Below are positions 44,201-50,877 of a stretch of 64,000 nt of DNA, one piece after another (within the stretch, counting starts at the first letter, position 1; each line of letters begins with the position of its first letter). The translations under genes were made by a program, and so were the position numbers. The DNA comes from Undaria pinnatifida. Its lineage: Eukaryota; Sar; Phaeophyceae; Laminariales; Alariaceae. The stretch lies in NCBI GenBank assembly GCA_012845835.1, contig JABAKD010000010.1, positions 8,861,599 to 8,925,598 on the forward strand. The letters run 5' to 3'. The notes under the pieces were generated by a model, which worked only from the letters and a program-made list of their open reading frames with translations, did not search any database and was not told the DNA's origin.

Positions 44201-47059
44201 GTATGACTTCGGGAAGAGCGTCACACTTCGAACTCCAGCTTAGGGACCGCCAGGAAGCGAGAAGGGGCACGTGTAGCGCGGGATGCGGCAAGTATTGCGA
44301 ACGAGGGAGAAAGAGGACAATACTACGTGACAGGCTACGACAAAAAAAGCAACTCGCCGCCGTAAAGAGAGGATACGGCACGAGCACATGGTCCTACCTG
44401 TAGCGTTTTGCCCTCCGCATGTTGTTTGCTGTCTGCCATCTGCGATCTTCGCAAAAAACACGGAAAAAATATCGTTAAAGAACTGCCTCTCTGTTAAAGA
44501 ATCAGTGGGGTATTTTAGTCCGTTTGACCACTTGCGAGAGGTTAACCAATAGCTTACCCAAACTAAGCCTTATAAAACTCTCCCCGCTCAAACGACGGGA
44601 TAGCAGGTCGGCCGGATATACGGGCGGACGTGTCAATATCCAAGCGGCTTCATTTCCTGGGTATACCGGGGAGGGTATTTTTTAAGTTCGACATGGGGAA
44701 AGTCGTGAAAGTTTATTATTGTGGATGGTGGGATTCGAACCCACGACCCCAAAACCCATGGTCTGTCGACGACGCCATTTGATAAGGAATTAGTGGGGTA
44801 TCAGTCCGTTTGACCACTTGCAAGAGGTTAACGAATAGCTTATCCAGACTAAACCATAAAACATCTCCCCGTCGACCTAAATGTATAATGATGGATTGGT
44901 ATCTAAATTATTACTATTACAAAGGTCCCTATGTTCCGCATCGATGGGCACGCGCACCCAGAGCGGCAGCACAGCAGAAACGTGTGGTATGGTGGGGTGA
45001 CGAAATATGACAGGCTCTGACACAAGCAACTCGCCGCAGCATAGCGAGGACACGCCAAGCGCACATAATTGGTCTCACCTACCGCTGGTGCTATGCGGCA
45101 GGGTTGTAGCGTTGTGCTCTCCGCATGTTGTCTGCTGTCTGTCATCTGCGGTCTTACATAAATGGTGTTGCCTACCGCTGCTGCTGTGCGGCAGAGTTGT
45201 AGCGTTGTGCTCTCTTGGTAAGGTACGATATCATATACGAAGCATACCAACATGAACATATATATGAGGACCGTTTGAGTACTAATATGATATTCAAACG
45301 ACCCTTACACTTTACGCCGGCATGTCACTTGACACTTGGCAGAAGCAGCAGTAGCAGCAGCAGCGAGAGGTAGTGGCGTACAGGCGGGTAGAGCATCGCA
45401 GGCAAGCGTTGTGCTCTCCGCATGTTGTCTGCTGTCTGTCATCTGCGATCTTACATAAATGGTGTTGCCTACCGCTGCTGCTCCTGAGCGGCAGAGTTGA
45501 AGCGTTGTGCTCTCTTGGGATGGTTCGGTATCATATACGAAGCACATCAACACGAACATACATATAAGGATTGTTTGAGTACTAATATGATATTCAAACG
45601 ATCCTTACACTTTACGCCGGCATGTCACTTGACATTTGACAGAAGCAGCAGAAGCAGCAGCAGCGAGAGGTAGTGGCGTATGGGCGGGTAGAGCATCTCA
45701 GGCTCCGATCAAAGCAATCAGCTACAACAACAGCCACATGCGCATAGAGTTGCAGGCTGCTGCTGCTAGGGGGCTGGACTGCTGCTGGCCGGCAGGATCG
45801 TAGCGTGGTGCTCTGTGCGGCCAACAACCGGGAAATATACTTGTACCCTCTACGAGCAGAAAAACCCGGTTTGCATCCAAACTCTTATGTGCGTACACGG
45901 GGGTAGGGGATGTGGAAACCCCATCGCCGGGGATGTTGCGGAAACCGGGGATTTGCCTCAAGTGTGCCCAAGGCCAAACAAGTTTAAAAGGCTTGCCACG
46001 CGCGACACACTGCACGGATCGCGCCCAAACCTCCGACAACGTGACCCCAACGGTCGAATTATGCCCACCCCCCCTATACCGTTTCGGACAAAGGCGCGAG
46101 CACGAAGAGATGTGTCCGAAGAAAAAAAAATGACAATTATATGTTTAGACTACATATCATATGATACGACATACTTCGAAGTGTACCCTCTTGCTTGTAC
46201 TTGACGTCAGGTCGCGTCCAAATTTAAAACTTGTACCACCAGTAAAATGTCAGAATACTGCAGGACACCTTACAAGTCCTCGACCTTATGCGTGATAGTT
46301 TCTCGTCGTTACCCTGATTACATTTTATGTGGAACAAGCAAGGCTCGCCTCACCCGCCGCCCCTCAGTCACCCACCTGCTCCTGTACGATCCCGTACGCA
46401 GCCAAGAAACCTCGGTGCACCTTGCATTCCTCGCACTCGTCCCCGTACGCGTGCGCGATGGGAGCCGCTTCCAGGTCGTCGATCCAATTCTTGATGCTCT
46501 TTGGGTCCGTTCCCGAAAACGTGATCACAACTTTCGGCTGCTTCCCCGCCGGACCTAGTGTTGGGTCGTGTCTAGCTCGGAGATGTCGTCGTTGTCTAGC
46601 CGCGACAGCCATCGCACCGGCGCTACGGCGAACGGCGGTGGCGGCGGTGTTCTCCTCTCTGGCTGGTTCTTGCGCTTCCCGTGAATCGACGTCCGGCACC
46701 AAAACTAATTGCGCCGCACCTTGGCCTTCGTCTCCTCGTCCGACAGCAACGCGATCGACGCCGGTATCGATGCCGACGAAACCTCGTATGTTGCGTGACT
46801 TCCCTTGAAGGATGGTGACGTTGGTCATCCCGGGAAAGTTCTGGCATACCGTGCAGTCCCAGTCCACGAGCTTGTCCGCGCAGTAGGCTGCTTCGGTCAA
46901 GTTGACGATTTCGCGTGCGAGGTTCTCATCGAAAGCGTGCGCGTTGATGTCGGCGATATCGGGCCATGGGCTTGACGAGGAGACAAGTGTGAAGGAGGAA
47001 AGAGTACAGAACAGGACTATGTACACCAGGGATGGTCCATGTGGCTCCCGCGCCCTCAT
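32262..47059 (-). CDS. Class 3 lipase (alpha/beta hydrolase), two exons around a 13.6-kb intron
   Basis: Secreted or organelle-lumen triacylglycerol-type lipase, Lipase_3 family, 405 residues. Exon 1 is 47059-46376 and exon 2 is 32795-32262 (TGA). The ATG at 47059 gives a signal peptide (LVYIVLFCTLSSFTLVSS); a second ATG at 47167 is possible. Exon 1 encodes ANLTEAAYC-like NLTEAAYCAD, WDCTVCQ, a Lipase_3 N-terminal strand, VVITFSGTDP and the VHRGFLAAY block. It ends at donor CAG|GTGGGT. Exon 2 starts after GATCGCAG and encodes TGHSLGGALAT (Ser251), RDPVPHLP (Asp309) and VSDHLKY (His365), completing the catalytic triad. Both junctions are phase 0, and VQEQ|IRAAVAGHL reproduces the family helix without gap. 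Exon 1 has a ~60-residue Ala/Arg-rich insertion before VVITFSG. The two halves could instead be separate remnants, but the perfect join makes one gene likelier. Confidence 0.8.
33106..33325 (-). repeat. Dispersed ~205-bp repeat, reverse copy
   Basis: Reads on the minus strand as GGACGTCAGCCGTGAGTTCG, then ACGAATTTCGGGTCAATACTC, GCAAG, GTTGGTACTTGTAATATA and TAATGGTTGGTGTTGGTATT. It matches the two tandem copies at 7226-7640. A second CGTCAGCCGTGAGTTCG start follows at 33107-33127, so this is one unit plus the beginning of the next. Confidence 0.8.
33780..34499. mobile_element. Candidate TIR element with GACCC-rich subterminal arrays
   Basis: The left end reads CAGGGCTTTTTGCGGGTCAGG. The right end, read inward, is CACGGCTTTTCACGGGTAA. 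Between them are two arrays of (GACCC)n-type sequence with ~60-bp units carrying CCGTGAGATTTGAAAACCTC (about 33832-34070 and 34370-34480), separated by ordinary sequence. Short CAGGG-like termini with subterminal repeats suggest a hAT-type non-autonomous element. The flanks show no clear 8-bp duplication. Confidence 0.5.
34780..35870 (+). repeat. G-tract repeat element, copy 1 (inverse of 53180-54645)
   Basis: It begins near AAAAATACACTCCAGCTGTG, then TTGCAAGCTGTGTG, GGATATAGGTCGGCGACTCC, CTGCGCGGAAACTGT and TGACAGCTGTGGAAGGAAAT, with G-runs embedded. All of these occur in reverse complement and reverse order at 53180-54645. Three internal units repeat GTGATATCAA(G/T)TGCGT... GTGTTTATTACTCTGG and end in a G-run; the longest is 26 G at 35837-35862. 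Confidence 0.75.
35940..36860 (+). repeat. Tandem ~215-bp units marked by ACCGGGTACCGGCC
   Basis: The palindromic word TACCGGGTACCGGCC recurs at about 36169, 36391 and 36605 (spacing 222 and 214). The first two units are T-rich and contain a B-box-like AGTCG(C/T)GAGTTCGAGCC (or GGTTTGAGCC), so they may descend from a tRNA-derived SINE. The later units are CTG/GCTGCTG-rich with a shared GTTGAATTTA(A/C)AC core. Confidence 0.7.
36890..37415 (+). repeat. Direct repeats with GC-rich inverted core
   Basis: The segments at about 36960-37060 and 37323-37420 share CTCTTCTTTC(T/C)GCCCC, CTTCCTTG(C/T)GCGAGCGTAG and CGGAGCGGA. Within each, GGCGTCAG(C/A)CGCC can fold. The sequence at 36890-36945 (CGATTTAGACCAGGTTTTGAG) is also related to 34648-34690. 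Confidence 0.6.
38165..38700 (+). repeat. TGCCGGCA/CTG-rich dispersed repeat, copy 1
   Basis: Shares with 42000-42660 a GTGCCAAGTGAT..CCGGCA..TATACAGAGCAATG block and a CTACTGCTGTACGATGTGTC block. The latter is followed by GCGTGTGTGTTTTTT and GTGTGACAGACAGCACCACA. No coding content. Confidence 0.7.
40838..41170 (+). mobile_element. tRNA-derived SINE (diverged copy)
   Basis: The head reads GCCCCGGTGGTCTAGTGG (A box) and CTTGAGTTCGACGCCCACC (B box). The body contains GGGAGGGAGGAGGAGGGCCC and TATGTGACCCCGGAT, and it ends GAAGAAAAAAAATG. The SINE at 43811-44115 has the same head, a GTGACCACGG counterpart and a poly(A) end. Pol III promoter boxes, body and tail place both in one family. Confidence 0.7.
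41948..41979. repeat. Perfect 14-bp GC-rich hairpin
   Basis: Left arm 41948-41961 (GCATGGGCGCCGGC), loop GAAT, right arm 41966-41979. Both arms carry GGCGCC and GCCGGC. It sits just before TGCCGGCA/CTG-rich repeat copy 2. Confidence 0.9.
42000..42660 (+). repeat. TGCCGGCA/CTG-rich dispersed repeat, copy 2
   Basis: Contains a (CTG)n run at 42017-42045 and the CTACTGCTGTACGATGTGTC...GACAGACAGCACCACA block shared with 38585-38670. At least four short modules alternate ATAGTGCCGGCATGTGCCAG with its inverse CCGGCACTAT, so the region is a series of short inverted repeats. Confidence 0.7.
43376..43663. mobile_element. 288-bp TIR element (MITE) with telomere-like core, 8-bp target duplication
   Basis: Inserted in copy A. 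ACTACCGG flanks both sides (43368-43375 and 43664-43671). Copies B and C have a single intact site there (ACTACCGGACGCAATG in B). The ends are ACCAG...CTGGT, and the long inner inverted repeats read GTTGCACGTACTTGCAAGG on the left and GTTGCACGTACGTGCAAGG inverse on the right. The core holds CTAACCCTAACCCTAACCC at about 43538-43556. No transposase. The 8-bp duplication fits hAT-type transposition; 9 bp (ACTACCGGA) is equally readable and would fit Mutator type. Confidence 0.85.
43811..44115 (+). mobile_element. tRNA-derived SINE with poly(A) tail, inserted in copy A
   Basis: Flanked by ATAGAC (43805-43810 and 44116-44121), which occurs once in copy C (CGATATAGACGTGCCC). The head has TCGCCCCGGTGGCGTATCAG (A box) and CGTGAGTTCGAGCCCCGCC (B box). 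The tail is 14 or more A. The empty sites in B and C confirm the boundaries. Same family as 40838-41170. Confidence 0.88.
44494..44877 (-). mobile_element. TRIM-like element: ~90-bp direct terminal repeats around a tRNA-like segment
   Basis: Absent from copies B and C, where the same point reads CTCTCTGTGGGCGTAAATG. Terminal repeats lie at about 44497-44586 and 44784-44872 and share AGTGGGGTAT, AGTCCGTTTGACCACTTGC, GAGGTTAAC and CTCCCCG. On the minus strand, TGGCGTCGTCGACAG follows the first terminal repeat closely and resembles a primer-binding site. Then comes a tRNA 3'-half-like sequence. No ORF; size and layout fit terminal-repeat retrotransposons in miniature, but LTR ends and target duplication are unclear. 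Confidence 0.55.
44721..44776 (-). repeat. tRNA-like 3' half inside the TRIM-like element
   Basis: On the minus strand, GTGGGTTCGAATCCCAC forms a perfect T-arm (5-bp stem, loop TTCGAAT) followed by CATCCAC as an acceptor 3' strand. The D-arm and acceptor 5' strand are missing and no clean anticodon arm forms, so it is not a functional tRNA gene. Confidence 0.6.
45265..45608 (+). repeat. Two hairpin modules of the 1.86-kb unit (copy A)
   Basis: The stem AAGGA(C/T)CGTTTGA, a ~16-nt loop and TCAAACGATCCTT occur at 45265-45307 and 45566-45608. Each is followed by GCCGGCATGTCACTTGACA and CAG-rich sequence. The same pair recurs at about 55626/55928 in copy B and 57564/57866 in copy C. Confidence 0.8.
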
Positions 47060-47449
47060 TGCTTCCGCAGAGCTGATCAGTTCGAGCCTTGTGTCGTGGG
47101 CCAAGGGCGTTCTCAATTTCGGGTCACCAAAACCAAAAACAGGATTTGCGAACAAGTTGTGTGGCATGTACTGAACGAGGAAAGGGGATGATGTAAAAAG
47201 CCAAATAAATACCTGTACGCGTAGTACCACAGGTAGGTTTTTACAGAAAGAAAAAGTCGTCCAACATCCTCCTCCTGAAAATAGCTACTACTCGTACAGC
47301 AGAAGGAGGCGTAGAGCCAGCGGTAGTAACAGCAGGACGGCACACGGGACCAGAGCTGGGTCAGTGCCGCTATGCGTGTGTCTCGTCGATCAACCTCTTG
47401 AAAATAGGTGCTCGCACAGCAGCTTGCTGCAGCATTACAGGTACCTCTG
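47060..47449. other. Upstream of the lipase start: promoter interval and start of a flanking repeat
   Basis: The 5' region of the minus-strand lipase gene; no clear TATA box was seen. From about 47306 to 47440 it shares GGTAGTAACAGCAG, CGGGACCAGAGC and GCGTGTG(T/C)CTCGTCGATCAACCTC with 48737-48862, on the other side of the mariner-type element. Confidence 0.45.
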
Positions 47450-48480
47450 TACGGAAATATAGCTGGGATTGAGTTTTTTGCGGCATAACTTGTGCCGAGT
47501 GACTTTTTTTCTCTAAGCGTTTTTTTCGCCGGAACGATTACATGGAAAGCCCCCAAACCGCACTGTTTCCGGAGGTCACGTGCCAGTGCCGACTACCGCA
47601 GCGCCAAGTTGAGGCAATCAGAGCTGGGAAAAAGAATCTCCGGAAACGTGTCTTTCTAGTGATCCTCCTGATAATGTCAGCGTCTGGCAACGTCGGTGGG
47701 AATGTCAAAAGAAAGAATCTCACAACTTTTCAGAAACGGGGCGCGATTGCGGAGCTGCTGAAGGGCAGCAACAACGGGAAGCTGTGCAGAGGTGACCTCA
47801 AGAGGGTTGGGGAGCAGTTCGAGCAGCAGCCAGAGACAATCAGCCGCCTGTGGAAGAGCTACAACCAGCAGAAGGAAGATTGCGTAGTAGACCCTAACCT
47901 GGACAACAGGCGCAAGGTGAACTCTGGTCGCGAAGGTATCGATCTGGTCGCTGTTCGCTCAGCTCTGTAAGAGATCCCCATCAAACGCCGCACCACGATT
48001 CGAGGAGTTGCGGGTGCGCTTGGCGTCCCCAAGATGATACTGTTTGACAACCTCAAGAAGCTAGGATTGCGTGCTGCGTCGAGGTATCTCAAGCCATTGC
48101 TGACTGATGACAACAAGAAGGCGAGGCTGGAATGGGCGTTGCGATGGGTCTCCAGCAGTCCTGGACATGGGCACAAGATCCACCACTTTGAAGACTTCGT
48201 TCACATTGACGAAAAGTGGTTTTAAATTTACATTTTTGCCAGAACGGGCAGAAGTACTACCTGTACACCGACGAGGGAGCTGCCAACCCGTCAAGTTCAA
48301 CACAAATCGCACATTACCACCGTCCCCTTGTGTGAGGGAATGCTTTTGGAACCAGAGTTGGGACCCCAGAAACCGCTTGTAGGGTCAGGAACAACAGCAC
48401 TACTACTACTACTTTTTTTTATACATATCCCAGCTATATTTCCGTCACTTCAAATCCCAGCTAATTTTAATTTCCGTACG
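47450..48480 (+). mobile_element. Decayed mariner/Tc1 (IS630)-type DNA transposon
   Basis: The left TIR at 47450-47475 reads TACGGAAATATAGCTGGGAT. The right end (48453-48480 inverse) reads TACGGAAATTAAAATTAGCTGGGAT, and an additional inner inverse copy lies at about 48424-48445. Each outer end begins with TA, as expected for TA-target elements. The interior holds a broken transposase. At 1.03 kb it is shorter than the usual 1.3-1.5 kb, consistent with an internal deletion. Confidence 0.82.
47674..48330 (+). pseudogene. Mariner-like transposase, inactivated
   Basis: The ATG at 47674 starts MSASGNVGGNVKRKNLTTFQ and a helix-turn-helix region (RGDLKRVGEQFEQQPETISR, then LWKSYN). A nonsense TAA at 47968 interrupts the frame, which continues in register as IKRRTTIRGVAGALG and LKKLGLRAASRYLKP. 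The first catalytic aspartate lies in FVHIDEKWF (about 48200-48224), followed by TAA. The downstream NGQKYYLYTDEGAANP block is in another frame, so there is a frameshift. The second and third catalytic carboxylates are absent, presumably deleted. Described as it stands; not functional. Confidence 0.82.
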
Positions 48481-49276
48481 ACAGAGTGTCTTATTATATT
48501 ATGCTCCTTTTTTTTTCGGTTGAATTGAAGGCTCACAATCGACATAAGATTCTCCGATCACAAAAACACGATCAGCATTGAAGAAACCCATATTGTACTC
48601 GTATATAACGTAGCCCAGCAATGCCTGTCAAATCACAACATGCCGCACACCTTGTTGTACTGTCGTTAGGACGGAGAAAAAGTCGGTGCAGTACCCGTAG
48701 CAGGGGCGGCATCAGAATCAGCAGCAGGTGTGTGTAGCAGCGGTAGTAACAGCAGCACGGTACATGGGACCAGAGCCGGATCAGTGTCGCTGTGCGTGTG
48801 CCTCGTCGATCAACCTCCTGAAAATAGGTACATACTCGTACAGCAGCATGCTGCAGCAAAAAACATACCTTGTACTGTACTCGTCGTATATAACGTAGCC
48901 CAGCAAAATGCCTGTTAAATCACAAAATGCCGCACACCCAGTAGTTGGTGCCTGTGAAATCACACGTTGCCGCACGTATCTCGACGAACTCTCAACGACT
49001 TACAACGAAACCAGCACGAAAAGAGATGCCTCTCATTTGTGAGTGCACAGGACCCGTCGGAACTGGCGTTCGTGCCGTGTACGCTGAGTGCGGTGGACAA
49101 ACGTGGCCGAAAAACTTTATACAAACATACTTCGTACAAACATACAGAGAAAGAAATTCGAGGCACCCTACCCTCGTATGCGATCCGATGTGAAGAGTTT
49201 TTTTTTCCTTGGAAAACCAAGAAAAACATGCTCAGCGCTGCGCGCTTCGCGCGCCTCATTACTATTCCACAGGAGC
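48481..49276. other. Intergenic, with short direct repeats
   Basis: GTATATAACGTAGCCCAGCA followed by ATGCCTGT(C/T)AAATCACAA and ATGCCGCACACC occurs at about 48602 and 48887. A third partial copy (GTGAAATCACACGTTGCCGC) follows at 48953. 48737-48862 repeats 47306-47440. No exon seen; the 3' end of the proteasome gene lies at the right edge. Confidence 0.55.
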
Positions 49277-50877
49277 CTAACTCGCTGCCGGCTCCTCAGC
49301 AAGCAAGTCTTTCATCTCACTTGTCGAAATTCTTCGAAACACTCCCAGACGCCGCGGCATTGAGGGAGCCCAAGGCGAGCCGTTTTTAGCCCTGAACGTC
49401 CCACCCACGCCCTCCTTCCTTCCGCTGACTTCTCGATCGCTCGCTGCCGCACTACCACTACTACTACTCCTACCACTGCCTATACTTCTGCTGCCGTCCT
49501 GTGACGACATCGTCAGCGCATTCTCATCGACGGACCGCAAAATATCCCGTTCGTCGTGCAGCCGCCCCCCGCTTTGAATCGTCCCGGCGAATTCCTCGTC
49601 ATCATCTTGACACAACAGGTTGTCCACGCAAACCATTTCCAGCCTGTCGATAGAAAAATCGTCTCCGAGGACGTCTTTAAGCACCCTGAGAACGGTCGTC
49701 ATGGCTCGTCGCACAGTCATGCCTTCGTAAGGGCCGGCTTTTGCGAGTTTGGCTTCCGCAGCGGAGCTCTTTTCGCCGATTGCTCTTGCCTTCCACTGGG
49801 TGTACGCTCCTGCAGCCGGACACATTGGGGGGGGATCGGGTTAGAAAGCTTGCGGTCTCAATTAAATGTACCGAATGCATGATGTGTGCGGAGCACAAAA
49901 ACGCGCAAAACCTCATCCGGGCTGCACAAAGATACATCATAGAGGGACATCAACAGGTACATGGTGATTCGGTCGACAACTCGATGGCACCGCAGGATTT
50001 CCCACCAGTTAGATACATTCTTCGATCGCACGAACGGGGGAGACAATAGCAAAGCACTTGCACCACTTACTGCGTGCGCCATAACATGCTTGCATCGCTT
50101 GAATAAATTATCACATGCTTTTACTCCGCACGTTTAAGCTGATCTTGCGCCCCCCGCAAAAACCCGTTCGAACGCCATGACCCAAGCCTCACCTGTCGGA
50201 TCGAGGTGGTATAGCACCGGACGACCTCCGCAGTCTATTCCCGCTATTAATAAAGCAACGCCCACCGGTCTAGACATTGCCAGGCCACCACCGCCCTGAT
50301 TCCCTCCTTCTCCTTGTTCTCCGGGCGTGTCGTAGCCGTTGAATTTGAGGGCCAACCGGCTCAGCTGCGCCGCTACAGCCTCTACGCTAGGAGCTTCGTC
50401 GAACTCGAAGCGGTGCTCTTGCACCCACGTGCTGCGCGGAAGGCGGCAAAAAATAGAAGTGGCGCCAGTTGACAGAGGTCAATTAACCTGGCCAATGAGT
50501 CCGGACCGCATCAATTTGAGTCGTGGATTGCTTCTACTGCCGCTAGCGATGAAACGTCAACGAACTCCAATACCGTTTGAGCTGCATTATTAGCGTCAGT
50601 ACTCAGCTGCTATCATTGTTACACGGCATTCCAAACAAGACTGACTCATTTTGCCTACTGGGTCTCACCGCGCGTGGTCAACCAATAAACGGCCGTCTGG
50701 AAGCAGTCCCGACATGGCGCAGAACATGTGGACGTCGATGTCGATTATCTTGCAAACGGACGAGCCCTTGAGGAGCGGTGAGCGCCGCCGACCCTGCGCC
50801 GCCAACACTAGCCCTTGATCCGTCTGCACCCCGATCGTTAGGCCCCCCTTTTCAGCTGCTTGCACGGCGTACTCTAC
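49277..50877 (-). CDS. Proteasome subunit alpha type-5-like, three exons, 5' exon missing, long C-terminal tail
   Basis: 20S core alpha-ring subunit homologue. Exon a is 50877-50669 (after CACACCAG), exon b 50431-50193 (after CCGCGCAG), exon c 49809-49277 (after GGCTGCAG, TAG stop). Donors are CG|GTGAGA and ACAG|GTGAGG. Exon a begins VEYAVQAAEKGGLTIGVQTD and contains SSVCKIIDIDVHMFCAMSGL. Exon b carries QEHRFEFDEAPSVEAV, then SRPVGVALLIAGID and LYHLDPTG. Exon c carries AYTQWKARAIGEKSSAAEAK and a helix TVRRAMTTVLRVLKDVLG. Joined reading AR|TWVQEHRFEFDE and DPTG|AYTQWKARAIG aligns without gaps to alpha-5. Oddities: PDGR replaces the usual (A)DAR, there is a Gly-rich insertion in exon b, and ~110 Ser-rich residues follow the normal end. 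The first exon (through the SPEGRLFQ-type motif) was not found. Probably a divergent paralogue. Confidence 0.82.

Larger units (their letters stand above)
43300..46141 (+). repeat. 1.86-kb dispersed unit, copy A (interrupted by three insertions)
   Basis: Begins ACAAGGTTCCC(ATC)AGGGAAG and ends GAAAAAAAAATGACAATTATA. The same landmarks in the same order occur in copies B and C: CTTGCCCGGAAAAAT; CGTGCCCACGACCGATC; CTTCGCAAAAA(A/C)CAC; AACTCGCCGCAGCATAGCG; two hairpin modules; CATCCAAA..GGGGATGTTGCGG; and ATCGCGCCCAAACCTCCG. Total length is 2,842 bp. Removing the three insertions (about 296, 311 and 378 bp) leaves about 1,857 bp, close to copy B (1,850 bp). No ORF is conserved among copies. Confidence 0.85.
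32796..46375 (-). other. Putative 13,580-bp intron of the lipase gene
   Basis: The donor GT is at 46375-46374 and the acceptor AG at 32797-32796, both on the minus strand. It holds most of the repeats in this window: a ~205-bp repeat, a GACCC-rich element, a G-tract element, CTG-rich tandem arrays, two SINE copies and the whole of 1.86-kb unit copy A. I saw no other gene in it. ORFs at 39444-40091 (-) and 41248-41628 (-) are open but show no family motif. Confidence 0.7.

Noticed and set aside
44721-44776. Intact tRNA gene
   Set aside because: Only the T-arm and acceptor 3' strand are present; the D-arm and 5' acceptor strand are missing.
46364-47230. Lipase start at 47230
   Set aside because: That codon is GTG (CAC on the plus strand); the ATG at 47059 gives a proper signal peptide.
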